NCBI RefSeq assembly: GCF_000090795.2
Contig: NW_003546264.1
Span: 340,630-404,629, forward strand
Length of the DNA: 64,000 nucleotides
Source of the DNA: Amphimedon queenslandica
Taxonomy: Eukaryota > Porifera > Demospongiae > Haplosclerida > Niphatidae
Direction of reading: 5' to 3'
A program made the translations under genes and the position numbers. Within the stretch, counting starts at the first letter, position 1. Each line of letters begins with the position of its first letter. Below are positions 1 to 26,300 of the stretch, piece after piece. The notes under the pieces were generated by a model. The model saw nothing but the letters and a program-made list of their open reading frames with translations. It did no database searches and was not told where the DNA came from.

Positions 1-177
1 GCACATTTTACTATGTAGCCTATTGTCAAGCCTATTGTCAGCTTACCAGCTGCTGATGTGCAATTTTGTACTTTTAAAAACCTTTGGCTTTAACATTGCA
101 ATTGCATGTCTAGCCTAGGTATGTTTTTAGACTTTTTTTATCACACCAAGCTGCTTTCCACAGTTTATAATCATTAC

Positions 178-222
178 CTGTTGTTCTTGAGATTCACTTC
201 CATCATCATCTTCAGAATCCAT
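178..222 (-). CDS. Possible first coding exon of a gene leaving the left edge
   Basis: An ATG at 222 opens a 15-codon acidic stretch (MDSEDDDGSESQEQQ) that ends exactly at a consensus donor (CAG|gtaatg). A further possible 24-nt exon lies near 45-70, ending at CTG|gtaagc. The gene would continue beyond base 1. The acidic, low-complexity start gives no family assignment. This is a weak call that rests only on the start codon and donor. Confidence 0.3.
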
Positions 223-341
223 TGCAGCAACTTTTGAGTTTGGGTGGAGCTGGAAGGTGCAATTGTGTAGGTGTGGCTTACTAATGCAAAAGAGCAGCCT
301 CATCATCTGCGCATGCGCAAGTTTTCCCGCCAATTTAATTC

Positions 342-1094
342 ATGGCTGCCACTTTGAAAGTACATTCCCTCTCTTTGAAGGATTCGGTATTGAATCGGTA
401 AGCCATTATTACATTGAGAAGGAAAATGATTATATTTTTAATACATTTTTAGGGAAATAATGAATATATAAAGCTGCTGGACTCTGGTTAGTGAGAATTG
501 TGTCAATATTTGTTCATCGATTTATTCATTTATTTATTCATTGATTTATTCATGACGTGTGTCTTAATATGTTTGATCACTTGTGGGGGCTAATCATCAA
601 ACAAAATGCATATTGTTATCATTTGCCTCGTTATAATAATAAATATAGTGGTCCTATATTTCTTGGGAATTGCCCTTTACGGGGAATTTTACAATAGCAC
701 ATGAATTAATTAATTTAATTTAATTAATCATCTTTAGCACTGTCTGCTATTGAAAAATGAAAAGTGGCTTAATGGTACTAAAGGTAAAAATGGTAAGTTG
801 AATTATTGTAGATATTCACCAAAAACACCATCGGAGGAGGAAAGGTAACAGTTATTAGAGACACCAGTATGAGTACTATAGTGTGTCTGTAGGGAGATGG
901 AGGAGTAAAGTGTAAGAATGGCATATCATCATAGTAAAGTAATCTCATTTAAAAAACTGGTAAGCCAAAATACTTTGCAATATATATAACGTACAAAACT
1001 AATAGCAAATATAGTGGGGCTTATTTAGCATAGCGAATATACACGTAAGTGTTAAAAATATGTTCTCGTCAGTTTCAAGGAATATTTTTGTTGG
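342..1094. other. Non-coding intergenic stretch
   Basis: AT-rich sequence with several short direct repeats of a ttatttattcatt type near 520-555 and a palindromic ttaattaatttaatttaattaat block near 703-727. No open frame with splice support or homology was seen on either strand. It presumably holds the 3' end of the endonuclease-like gene and the promoter side of the leftmost gene. Confidence 0.5.
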
Positions 1095-2276
1095 CTATTT
1101 TGGACCTTTAGGCTCCTGTTTAGCTGTTATGAGCTTAACATTTACTGTAACAGCATCGTGATCCATTATCTTGTAGAGCTCTTTTATTCTTTCTGGCGTC
1201 AACTCCTCTACTTTAATGTGCTCTACTGCTTCATCTTGATTGACAGGTACAGGAGTATTCATCTCACAGTGAGTGTGTGGTATATCTCCAGGAGGATATA
1301 CAACTGCAAATGTATCAATGACTGCCGATTTTCCATGTATTTTTCGCAGCTCTCCTGATTTGTATGCATCAGCAACCTTGATTCTACCAGCACCTAACTT
1401 TTCAGCCTCTCCTCTCCATTCTTCAACTGCCAGGTTAAAATCTCCCCCAATGATGATCGTCATCTTATGGATCTCAGCAACCTCTAGCATCTGGATGAAA
1501 AACTTTTCTATTTCAACCTTTTTATTTTCATTATTCTTTCCACTGTGATACCCATGGTACGAGACTAGAGTAAAACTGTGTGTTATGTCGCCATCTTTGA
1601 TAGAGAAATGGACTCCATAGAAGCGACGAACGTCATCATCATAGTGACATTTTGATTTGGCATCTTTCAATGGTGGCGGTGTGTGCTTCATCTCTTTCTG
1701 AAAAACTACTGCTCCATCCTTATTGGCTCTAGGATTACTCTTTTGGCATAAATAGCAGAAATTTTCTTCATCAAATACACCACTTGCTTCTTGTATGCAG
1801 TATAAGTGCCCAGGGTTTCTGTCAGTGTAATATCTAATAAGCTCTCTACGCATATCACCATATCCAGATGTTCCTTTATCCTTATCATAACTACCGTGAT
1901 TGATATTCCATGTAACAACTGTGATTTCATTGGACTTTGTAGCTGCCCCTTTTTCGACAGCCTCCTTTTTTATGCCTTTTCCTTTTGATAGAAAGATAAA
2001 CTTCATAATTAATTCCTTCAATTAATATATCATCTGTACCTTTGGTATCATCTTCTAAGGAAATTTTATGCATGTCTTTACTCAGGTCATCATCATCAGG
2101 AATCTACAAATTATAAGAAACATGATTTATTGCATGCAACATTAAGCATACTCAGCATACTAGCATATGCACTGCATTAATGTACTGCAGTGCAGCTAAA
2201 TGCTCTTTATGCATTCAGGAACATGCATTAATGGATGATAGAGCATACAAGCTACAATTCTAACCTTTTTAGCCAT
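1095..2276 (-). CDS. Endonuclease/exonuclease/phosphatase (EEP) superfamily protein
   Basis: Three exons read in frame: 2276-2265 (MAKK), 2103-2040 and 1981-1095. The second intron is only 58 bp. A continuous ORF with a non-ATG start near 2021 is excluded as the full gene because an in-frame stop lies just upstream and the spliced model gives a proper ATG. The large exon carries the EEP (DNase I-like) signature in order: TWNIN, a QEA glutamate, a SYHGYH histidine, GGDFN, an IDTF aspartate and a closing DHDAV. This suggests a metal-dependent phosphodiesterase fold, but the substrate cannot be told. No signal peptide is visible. The start codon lies 213 bp from that of HIP1 on the other strand, so a shared promoter is likely. 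Confidence 0.8.
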
Positions 2277-2489
2277 TGCTGCTAGCTGGAGGATATGGAG
2301 AAATAAAAGTGCAAGCTTGTACGTTGTCTATTTAGTCTCGCGTAGCCCAAATGTAAAAAAGGAAGATGGGTGAATGGGCGAATGGGCGTGGCTCATTAAA
2401 TAAAAGGGTGGGGCTGGTAGTGTAAACAATTGGGCGTGACTAATTGAGCAATAAAGGTCTTTTCTCCAGTGGTTCTTCATCCACGCATA
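2277..2489. promoter_or_regulatory. Putative bidirectional promoter between EEP gene and HIP1
   Basis: Only 213 bp separate the two divergent start codons. The interval contains repeated GGGCG-type motifs (gggcgaatgggcgtggc near 2378-2394 and gggcgtgac near 2432) and a ggtggggctgg box. These resemble KLF/Sp-type GC boxes. No clear TATA box was seen. Promoter function is inferred from position. Confidence 0.5.
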
Positions 2490-11258
<8,769 letters not shown>

Positions 11259-11716
11259 TTTAAACTGCCCTTTGCCCTGCTGGGCCCGCATTAATTTCAA
11301 GTATTAATTGTGAATTGTTTCAAAGGCAGTAAGTCGTTTTCATTAGAACTCAGTAGTGACACTAATAATATAATTGCTGTGAATATTCATTTGATTTTAG
11401 TTGATTTTATATCTCTTGAGAATTGATTTTTTGATGTAGTTTTAATCTTATGGCAAACACGACATATCTCCTGTAGCAACTGCCTCTCATGCTAGCAAGT
11501 TGCAATTTTATCTTATATTGCAGGGCCGCAGTATTCAAATTATCTTTTTAAACTTTTAATGAAAGAAGAAACTCAACCAAAAAGGAAAAAAGGCCTAAAA
11601 CAATGTGAAGTACATGTAACTATAGCTATCTATGGAAAAGGGCCTATTAATGTTTTAGTTATATAGTTATAGTCTTTTAGTCCTGGGCTTGCACTTGAAT
11701 GGTTTCCATGTTTCAT
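11259..11716. other. Convergent 3' intergenic region
   Basis: The region between the HIP1 stop and the stop of the nucleoredoxin-like gene on the other strand. It is AT-rich, with no supported coding sequence or RNA gene, and presumably holds both 3' UTRs. Confidence 0.5.
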
Positions 11717-12245
11717 TCAAGGCTTTTGCTCAACCTCCAAGACAATAGTTGGGAACTCATCTCCATCTGGATCTTCCTCAACAATGCCCTTTCCATCTTT
11801 AGTAAGGAGAGTCCCGGTTTTACCATCAAACAGCAGGAGTGTTGGGATGCTGTGGACATGGAAGGTTTGACTCAGCTTGTTCTAGAAACAAGAGCATAAT
11901 CTCAATTGCAAAGAATCAAAAACTCACGCAAACCCTCTTATCTTCATATGGAACTGCAAGCCAAGGCATGGTATCAAAGTGCTTGTTGAATTCGTTCTCA
12001 TCCCTGTCAAAACTGATGAAGACTATCTCCAAGGTCTTCTTACCAAGAGCAGATTTTTGTTGGATTTTCTCGTACCAACGGGCAACCTTTTTTGTAAACT
12101 CAATGCAAGCTGGGCACCAGTAGGCACTGTAGAGGAGCCCTACTATCATTCCTGGCTCGTCAATGGCGTCAAGGGATACCTTGTCCCTTGATCCCTTCTT
12201 CCCAAAGCTGAAGTGACGGATGCTTGAAAAGAGTTTGCTTGTCAT
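11717..12245 (-). CDS. Single-domain nucleoredoxin-like thioredoxin-fold protein (CPAC active site)
   Basis: Two exons (12245-11928 and 11881-11717) encode 160 aa. The protein has one thioredoxin-like domain of the nucleoredoxin/tryparedoxin type: WCPAC at the active site, FISFDRDE, a PWLAVPYED segment, and a cis-Pro loop (SIPT) after the splice junction. The intron falls at the same place as intron 1 of the two neighbouring NXN genes, so this is probably a truncated tandem paralogue, comparable in architecture to the vertebrate NXNL/RdCVF forms. The second active-site proline is replaced by alanine (CPAC for CPPC), which may shift redox potential. The ATG at 12245 was chosen because a TATA box lies about 55 bp upstream; the longer frame upstream of it is likely 5' leader. 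Confidence 0.85.
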
Positions 12246-12297
12246 GATACCTCGATCTTGACTGAACTGAAGTGTCAGAATATGAATCTTGCTGAGG

Positions 12298-12307
12298 CTT
12301 ATATAAG
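12298..12307 (-). promoter_or_regulatory. TATA box of the single-domain nucleoredoxin-like gene
   Basis: The palindromic cttatataag sits 53-62 bp upstream of the start codon, the spacing expected for transcription to begin near 12270. Most other promoters in this window lack such a motif. Confidence 0.6.
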
Positions 12308-12542
12308 CAGCTGCATGAATACCTTCATTACTTGTCATTTAGCAGAATTTGCTGTGAACACTAGATCACCATGTGCTCAGCTGCACTGATGCATGCATCA
12401 ATCAGTCTACTAGTAATTAATGTTAGAAGAAATAACTTGAAAAATTTTTTACTATAAAACGGCACTTATAAAAATACAAATATATTTTTACACTCTGCTA
12501 CTATATCTATATACTTAAAAGTCATAAAAAGGAGTTTTTTAT

Positions 12543-14154
12543 TCAAGCTTTTATACCAACAAAGCTCAGAGATCCATCTTCGTATTTCTTCAGAGTATCC
12601 TTTACCGTCTCTGCAGTAATTTCAGCATCTTCAATGATGGCCTTCCTTTGCCCAGAGATATCAATGACTATCAGGAGAGGACGTCTTTCAGGAAGATTTA
12701 TAAAACTTGCAAGGGAATCTTGCATTCCTTCTTCGTCTTCCTTTTTGTCGGTATACATGAAATAAAACCCTTCATTCTTTTTGATATATTCAGTAGCTAT
12801 AGGGAGCAATACTTCCTTTGCTGTCTCGGGGCTAGTGTCACCTAAAGGTGAGATTGAACTATAACAACTGTAAACTATAAGAATTGTGTAAGTTACCAGT
12901 AAACCAGATCAGGTGAGGGTGGTCATTCACATCGCCTGTGTTCTCTTCTTTCAATACCACGACTGGTTTCCTGTGCCAGGGAAATTCCTAAACAAACAGG
13001 AGAAGGGACAACATCAACATCAACATACAAACATGAAAATAACTAATCATTAATCATGCATGTGGAGTTACACAGTGTATTATATGATTATGACATAACT
13101 TACATGACCATCAGGGTCGCCACTAACTCTACCCCTTCCATTAGTGGATATAACTTTATTTGTTTCACAGTCAAATATGATTAAAGTTGGAATTCCTATC
13201 ATGGGCGCATTGCAACATATAAGATTAAATTCAGATCTACTTTATACCTTCAACTTCAAAGTGTTTGCTCAGTTTTTTGCCAGCTGGGTCTCTAAACTTC
13301 ACGGCATGCCAGGGCATGGTTGAAAAGTAGCCTTTCATATCTTCTTGAGAGCGATCGGACGAGACAAAAACAATTTCAAACTCTTTTCCGTCTGATTTTA
13401 ATTTATCAAACGTCTTGACCAACTGTGGAGTGAACGTCTTACAAGGCCCACACTACATGTATAAAAAAAAATAATAATAATAAATAAATAAATATAAAGG
13501 GACTTAAGTGAATATACATGCAAGACTGATGATTTGCATACCCAATGTGCTGAGAAGTAAAATCCAACAGTTTTCTTTTTCACGTCACTCCAATTCAATT
13601 CCTTCTCGTCCTTGTTGATGAACTTTGCACTCAACAGGATTTCCTCTAACGTTGGAGGAGCCCACGGGAAGTCTTTCCCGTCTGGATCGTCCGTCACAAC
13701 CGAGCGGCCATCTTGTGTTATAGTCTTACCATCCTCTCCGTTAACAAAGACAAGGGTTGGGATGCCAGACACTTTGAATTTCTTGCTCAACTCGGTCTGC
13801 AAAGAAACAAAATTAAGTTTGTAATGAATGATCCATTCTTTTCACCTATACCTTTTTATCTCTATTCTCATATGGGAGTGCAAGCCAAGGCATCTCTGAG
13901 AAATACTCATTAAAAGATGTTTCATCTCTATCAGAGCTAACAAAGACAATCTCCAGCTTATCCTTTAGTGCTCCACTGGTTAGTTTAGTGTACCATTCAG
14001 CGAGTCTAGGAGTGAATCCCCGGCATGGTGGACACCAGTGGGCACTGAAGTACAGCCCTACCACCTTGCCTTCTCCGTCAAGACTACTCACTGGTACTTT
14101 ATCAGATTTGCCACGGGAAAGTTCAGCAACACCAGAGAAGAGAGAGCTCGCCAT
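12543..14154 (-). CDS. NXN: Nucleoredoxin, copy 1
   Basis: Six exons (14154-13852, 13796-13542, 13452-13248, 13195-13104, 12987-12897, 12841-12543) close in frame as 414 aa (human NXN is about 435). Three thioredoxin-like modules are visible. The first has WCPPC and the FVSSDRDE and PWLALPY signatures. The second has W|CGPC, with the intron falling exactly between Trp and the first Cys. The C-terminal module has no CxxC. Nucleoredoxins are cytosolic/nuclear oxidoreductases that in animals bind Dishevelled and Flightless. The downstream gene on the same strand starts 298 bp after this stop, and the upstream NXN copy ends only 155 bp before this start. This indicates tandem duplication with very short promoters. 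Confidence 0.95.
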
Positions 14155-14309
14155 TTTTTGCTTTATTGTGGAGGAGCTGGAAGAGGGAGGAGCTGTAGCT
14201 TGTGCGTGGGCGTTAAACTAGGTGGGCCCTGGGGCTAATGTGTACGTGGGCGTTAAAACAAATTAAAAAAAATAAAATTCAATATTATTATTGTATTTAA
14301 AAAGTTAAG

Positions 14310-16255
14310 TTATTGCAGGACCTCAAATGACAAAGATTTTTCTTCAAACTCTTTAAAAAAATTTTTGACAGCCTCTTGGTTGAGCTCAGGGCCACCATAT
14401 ACAGCCTTGCTTGGACCAGCATCAGAAGATATATTAACAATGACAAGAGAAGGAGTGTCAGATATCTGGAGTAATTTCCGTATGTTGCTTTCCAAGGAAT
14501 TATTAATAGTGTATAGAAAACACAGAGAATCATTGTTATCTTTGTTTTTTTCGAAATATGGCGCTGCTACAGGAGTCATTGCTGATTTTGCAGCCTTTAC
14601 CTGATCTTCACTGCCATCTTGAAAAGAAGACAAATCCAATTAAAGCAATACTATAAACTCCATGTAATTACTACAGACTACGTGTATGAACATGCAAGGA
14701 ATTATTTCCAAACACTAAGCTGACATAGTTACTATAATCTAATGTACACTGGCTTGTTTGTCATATATTGCTTATTACTGTTTACTAGAGACACTCAAAC
14801 TCTATCAGACAGTTCATAAGGTTTCTGATAAGTTTATGCATGCATTCAATTTGTATGGTAAGACCATACATGTATGTACATGCATGCAACTAATTGCTGC
14901 ATCATAATTATAGATTCATTATCAGCTTGTACCTGTAAACCAAATCATGCTAGGTCGTGTGTTAAGATCGTCAACCTTTCCATCATGAAGGACTTCAACT
15001 GGTTTAGGATACCACGGGAAATCCTGAAAGAAAAACAATGCATATATGGATGTATATATTTATACAACAATAACAATCTTGTTTTTCTTTGTATGGCATG
15101 ATAATATCATTAGGCATGCTTGATTACTTCTCCTTTGGGATCAATGTTAATCATCCCTCGACCAGTCTCAGTGATCACGTGACCAGTCGTACCATCAACT
15201 ATGACTAGAGTTGGTATACCTACATTCATATGAAACTATATAAACAATAATAATTTGTAGCTAATTACTATGATATGTAGTTGTGTGTTTTTTTTTATTT
15301 TTTCTCAAATTATACTTTCCATGATCATGCCAGTAATAATGTATTTGGTATCTTACCATCAATCTCAAACTGTTTTGCAATCTTCTTGCTTGCCTCATGA
15401 CCAAATGGTATAGCATACCAAGGCATTGATGAGAGATGCTCCTCAAAGTCTTCCGCTGAATGGTCAGATGAGGAAAAGATGATCTCAAACTCCTTTCCAT
15501 CTGTCTTCATTTTATTGTAAAAAGTAGCAAGTTCTGGCGTAAATGTAATGCAAGGTTGGCACTATAGAACGGGAGGATGTTTTCAAAATGTGACATCTCC
15601 TTGATATGCAACATCATGAGAGCTTACTGTAATTAGCTATTCTTACCCAATGAGCTGAAAAGTACAGCCCTACTGTCTTCCCCTTGCAGTCACCCCAGCT
15701 AATTTCCTTTCCTTCCTTATTAGTGAACTTACAACTAGACATTATCTCTACCAGTGTCTCTGGCTTCCAAGGAAACTTCTCTCCATTTGGGTCTTGAGAT
15801 ATGACAGAGCGTCCTTCCTTTGTGATTAAGCTACCGTCGGCCCCACTCACAATAACTAGTGTCGGTATCCCTTGGATTTTATATTTTTTACTGAGGGTAG
15901 CCTGCAATCACAAAAATGCTTAGCTAAATAAACATTCAGAACTATTTTATACCTTCATATCTCTTTCAGAGTATGGTAATGCAAGCCAAGGCATCTCTGC
16001 AAAATATTTGTCAAAAGATTCTTCATCTCTATCAGAGCTAACAAAGACGATCTCCAGCTTATCCTTTAGTGCTCCACTGGTTAGTTTAGTGTACCATTCG
16101 GCGAGCTTAGGAGTGAATCCCCGGCATGGTGGACACCAGTGGGCACTGAAGTACAGCCCTACCACCTTGCCTTCTCCATCAAGACTACTCACTGGAATAC
16201 TGTCTGTCTTGCTGCTGTTTAGAGAAGAGACTCCAGTAAAGAGAGAGCTTGCCAT
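14310..16255 (-). CDS. NXN: Nucleoredoxin, copy 2
   Basis: Six exons (16255-15953, 15901-15647, 15561-15357, 15219-15128, 15023-14933, 14617-14310) close in frame as 417 aa. All intron positions and phases match copy 1. Module 1 has WCPPC and is nearly identical to copy 1 through the first exon. Module 2 has W|CQPC instead of W|CGPC, a change between the redox cysteines. The C-terminal module lacks CxxC. The near identity of the first exons against more diverged later exons suggests recent conversion or stronger constraint on module 1. The function is expected to be thiol-disulfide exchange as for copy 1. Confidence 0.95.
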
Positions 16256-16569
16256 GGCCCCTTGCTATCAGCTTGTGGTTGTGCTGCTTTCAGTTTGCTG
16301 CTCGAGTATGAAACCGGAAGTGAAGTTCTAATCCACTGAGGTCATTCATAATCACATCCGGTTTCGTTTTCCCGGGAAAATGCCCGCGAAATGTTTTTTG
16401 AAAATTATTCGCCAAACTTTTATTTTCCTTGACTATAATAATGCCTCCCATTCTACTGAGCAATAAACCTATTATTTATTTATTATAATTTAAAATTATT
16501 TTCATCATAAATAAGAGAACATTATACATGTAATGATGACACAAACAAATTAACAATATATTAAATAAC

Positions 16570-16608
<39 letters not shown>
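16256..16608. other. Intergenic region with an (ATT)n tract
   Basis: The region lies between the start of NXN copy 2 and the stop of DHX36. It contains a GC-richer promoter-like piece near 16345-16395, then an AT-rich part ending in an (att)n microsatellite at about 16568-16608 against the DHX36 stop. No gene was seen. Confidence 0.6.
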
Positions 16609-21672
<5,064 letters not shown>

Positions 21673-22031
21673 GATTGATTTAAAACTAAAGTTGAAGCTA
21701 ATAAATCATGTTAAAGCTCCAAGCTACCTTCTTTGCAGTCTGACTGAACTTGAAAACGAGTAGGAGAGAGATGGGGTCCTCCACATGCCACAATGAGGTG
21801 AGTATACGGAGCCAGGGATTGGAGTGATTTCTCATTCACTTGCCTGTAATAAAAATAGCATTCTCCGTATATTTTAAGTATACGGAACCCAGAAGTTTCA
21901 AGTTTCATGCAGGGCAGTATACTGAAAACTATAGCTAGTTTACTGAGCTTTTACTAATAATGAAAGAATATAAAACCTGTCTATGTAGCAATAGCAATGA
22001 TAATAGATCTAAGAGGAATATATAAATATAT
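21673..22031. other. Short intergenic region between AACS and DHX36
   Basis: Both flanking genes are on the minus strand, so this holds the AACS 3' end and the DHX36 promoter/leader. A 65-codon minus-strand frame (21908-21711) contains an acceptor-like ttattacag and a donor-like gtagctt, which fits spliced 5' leader sequence better than a protein. A near-palindromic ccgtatacttaaaatatacgg occurs near 21865-21890. Confidence 0.5.
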
Positions 22032-23232
22032 TTATTTAATAATAAGTTGCGGTATGTTATAATAAAGATCAAGAGACTCAGGATTAGATAGAGCTCCTCT
22101 CTCCTTCACGTCTTGCCCAGAGAGAATCTTCTTGACAGCAACTTCAACTTTCTTCCCATTCATTGTATACTAACAAAAAACACAAAATATATACTTTAAA
22201 TATATTGCTAGAAAATCAGCAAAGATTTTTCAAAAAGGTTGGATTTTGACTGCAATTGAGGGTCAAAATATTGAGCTTAATAGCAAATTTAAATACATAT
22301 ATATCTTTCTATTTCCTTACTGGTATATCGCTAGTTTCTAAAATGAGAGCTGGAACATGTCGTGCTGATAGCTCTCCTCTAATGAATGTCTTCACTTTCT
22401 TAACAAACTCGTCATTAAAACTATCAATAATTAGAGGAAGATTAAAGGGGCATACCCATTGCTAGTTTGTTTCCTTACGTATAGCCAGGGTTCATTTTAA
22501 TAAAGAGAATCACTCGCTCATCAGATCCAACCAATTGCCCGACACATAAACTGTCCTTAACTTCATCAAACTTCTCAGCTATTATAAAATAATAAAAATT
22601 TACTATTATTATTATTCATTATTTTACTGATGTTATAAATCTCGGCACTTCCAAACCTCACGCCACTAGGATTGAGCGTTCCATCACTAGAAAATAAAAT
22701 AAATTCAAAAGAAATAAAGCAGCTGCTACTTTACCTCCTCCCCAGCATTACAATCCCACCAGTTCTTGAACTAATCTTACAAAAATCACCATGAGCCCAC
22801 ACCCCTACAAGTATATTATATAAATGTCATTATTATTATTTTTGCTAATGGTGTTGTTGTTACTATGTGTGTTGTTATTGTTTTGTTGTTTGTTGTTGTT
22901 GTTTTTACCTGAATAAACTGAGAAGTACGATTTTTGGTATCTAATGGAGTCATCATCGTTCCAGAAATGAGTTGGCATTGAAGGGAAAGGTTTAGTGCAC
23001 ACCAACTCGCCACTCTCATCGTATACCGGCTTACCTTGTAAACAAATAATGTAAACAAACAAACAAACAACAAGTATATATTATATATTATGTTTTTGTG
23101 GTGATTATTCATACCATTTTTGTCCCAGCATTCAACTGCCATTCCAATGTTCCTGTACTGTATCTCCCCTCTGTGTACTGGGAGGGTCGGGTTCTGACCA
23201 GCAAAACAAGATATGATGTCGGTACCACCTAA

Positions 23233-23300
<68 letters not shown>

Positions 23301-26300
23301 TAATAATAATAACAATAATAATAACAATAATAACTAGATGAATGTAAAACATTAAGGACATCAATATGTTTTCGATAAAACCATGGGCTATAACAGGGCA
23401 TTTTTCCGAATTTGGAGTTTTTTAAATGGTCATAACTTGAAAAATTGAAGTTGGAATCAGCTCAAATGTTCTACCATGCTTAATTTTGTTAAAGGAAAAA
23501 GATTCTTAATGGCTCCATTCACCTCTACAACTTGTGATTACTATGGTGAATGGGAATTAAGCTCGCTATTATAAGCTAGATCTATCACAACTTCCTTTAG
23601 TCACAAGACAAAACAACATTATGATCAGACCATCTCTTTTGTTTTCTCTCTCTTTCTCTCAGAATCATTCTTGAGGATTCCTCTATCAGTATCTCTAGAC
23701 TTCTTCTTCATTATATATCTCCTTTCGTTTCGTTCTCATATTCTATTCATCTAAACTCTCTCTTAGCTAGTGTTCTTATTGTGAAATGGCAGCCAAACCA
23801 TCTTCATCTTCTTCTCCTGGTCTCCTCAAACTGGAGGAGCAGCTCACTTGCTCAATATGTCTTGATATCTACACTAATCCTAAGTCCTTGCCTTGTCTAC
23901 ATTCATTCTGTCAGGATTGTCTTGATAGGTTACCTCAAGATAAGAAGAATGAGACCTATTACCTCTCTTGTCCCACTTGTCGTCATTGTACAGAATTACC
24001 AGAAGAAGGAGCAAGTGGTTTTCCTATAGCATTTCACCTCAACAACTTTAAGGAGGTGCATAGTTTCATGAAGAAAGTAGCTGATCCTCAACAGGTCACC
24101 TGTGACAACTGTACTACAGCTAATGCCACTGGATACTGCAAAGACTGCAGTAAGTTCATGTGTGATGATTGTATCTCTACCCACAAGAAATGGGCTGACT
24201 TTTCTAACCATCAGCTAACAAGTCTTGATGAGGTGACAGCCTCTGATGTCTCTTCTACTTCTCAATTGCTAGCTCCAGCTAAACAGGAGGCAACCCTCAC
24301 CTGCTCCACTCACCACAAGCCACTGGAGATATTCTGTGAAACATGTGATACTGTCATTTGTCAGCACTGCACAGTTCGAATGCACAAAGACCATGAGTAT
24401 GATCTAGTCAATGACAGTTACACTAAACACTGTCAGGAACTGGAGGCCTGCTTAGGACCGGCTAAAAAAAAAATGGAAGAACTTAAGGAAGTCAAATCTA
24501 CTCTAACAGAAACAGAGGGAGAGGTCAGAGAGAAAGGAGAAGGAATATTAAAAGAGATAAATGAAATGGTGGAGGAAATGATTGCTGTTCTTCGTCAGTC
24601 AGAGAGGAAACTGACTGAGCAGGCAAAGAGGGTCACTGATGCTAAACTAAAGGTGCTGTCAGAGCAAATGAAATCAGCAGAAATGAGTTTGAGTGTTCTG
24701 AAGGATGTTGAGAATTATGTGGCACAGAGTCTGAAGACAGGCAGTCCTCAACAAGTCCTGAGGTTTAAGAAACAGATGATGGAGCGTATGAGTGAAGTTA
24801 CTGCAGGGATCAATGTGGAGGAGTTACATCCAAAGGAAAAAGCTGACTTTGTATTGAGTAAAGATATCAAATCGCTACATCACATTGGAGATATTGTGAC
24901 CTACTCATCTACTGCACTACAGCAGTGTAGAGTGAAGAAGATTGATCATATTACACTTTCTGGCAATGTGTTTTCGTTTTCACTAACAATAGAGGCACCA
25001 GATTCATCTCTTTTGGCTGTTCCTTCCTCGTCTCTGAAGTGTAGTCTGGTACCAGCTGGCGAAGATGATGATGCATACACCAGCACTGATTCTGATGAAG
25101 ATGAAACTACAGTCACTACCACCAGCACTGATCCTGGAGTGTATAGGATACAGTGTAACCCTTCAACACGTGGTACTCATACAGTAAAAGTACAAGTATA
25201 TGATGTACACCTTGAGGATACCTCACTAGTCATCCCTTTCAATCCTTACCTTGATAACATCACTCCAGTACGTACTACAACTGAGCTTGAGGGTCCCTCT
25301 GGAGTTGCTGTAACTGATGATAATCATGTTATTATAACTGAGAATGATGATGACTGTGTAACAATACTGGATAGAGAAGGAAAGAAAGTGAAATCATTAG
25401 GAGGGGAAGGAGGAAGTGGTAATGTCAAGTTTTCTGAACCTCGTGGTGTAGCTATTACTCCAGACAAATTCATTCTTGTATCTGATAATCAGAGGATCCA
25501 GAAGATAAGCATGGATGGAGACCTTATAGCATCAGTTGGTGAGGAGGAAGAGGAGGAGGAGAGTGAGGAGGAGGACGAGGAGATAGAAAAGGAGAGAGAG
25601 GTGCATGATATTGGGGAGAAGATGGTGGAGGAAGATGAGGGAGAAAAGGTTCCAGGGCCACTACAGTTCAAAAGTCCTCATGGTATAGCCATTTCTCCTA
25701 TAACAGGACAGGTTTATATTGCTGATAGTGGTAATCATCGTATACAAGTCTTGGATCCTGATCTAACCTTCTCTCATTCATTTGGTAGTGAAGGATCAGC
25801 TAATGGACAGTTTAAGTATTCACATGACATTGCTATTGACAGTCAAGGATTAGTGTATGTTACTGATAAGGATAATCATCGCATTCAGAAGTTCTCTCCA
25901 GATGGAAAGTTTGTGGGTCAGTTTGGCACTGAAGGATCAGGTCCTGGACAGCTTAGTAGTCCAGGAGGTATAACAATAGACACTGCAGCTACTGGTCTAG
26001 TGTATGTTAGTGAAGGGGGCAATGGTCGTGTATCAGTCTTCACTAGTGATGGTGTGTTTGTTAGTAGTTTTGGAGATGATTTAGGTCCAGCATTATTAAC
26101 ATTTGATAAAAATGGATTCTTGTATGTTTGTGATTACAGTAATGACGAAATGGTCATTTACTGATTAACTGTATAAGTTTTTTCTACTTTTACTTTAAAA
26201 TCTAAATTTTCCACAATTTAACTCAATTAAAAATAATTTTTTTAATTGCAATTTTTAAATTAGCCATTGGATTCAGCTTAATTTTTTTACCCAACATAAC

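Noticed and set aside
12246-12338. N-terminal extension of the single-domain nucleoredoxin-like protein (start at 12338)
   Set aside because: The extension spans the TATA box and has no similarity to nucleoredoxins. The ATG at 12245 is well placed relative to that TATA box.
21711-21908. 65-codon minus-strand frame upstream of DHX36
   Set aside because: It contains internal acceptor- and donor-like signals and no homology, so it is best seen as spliced 5' leader or chance.
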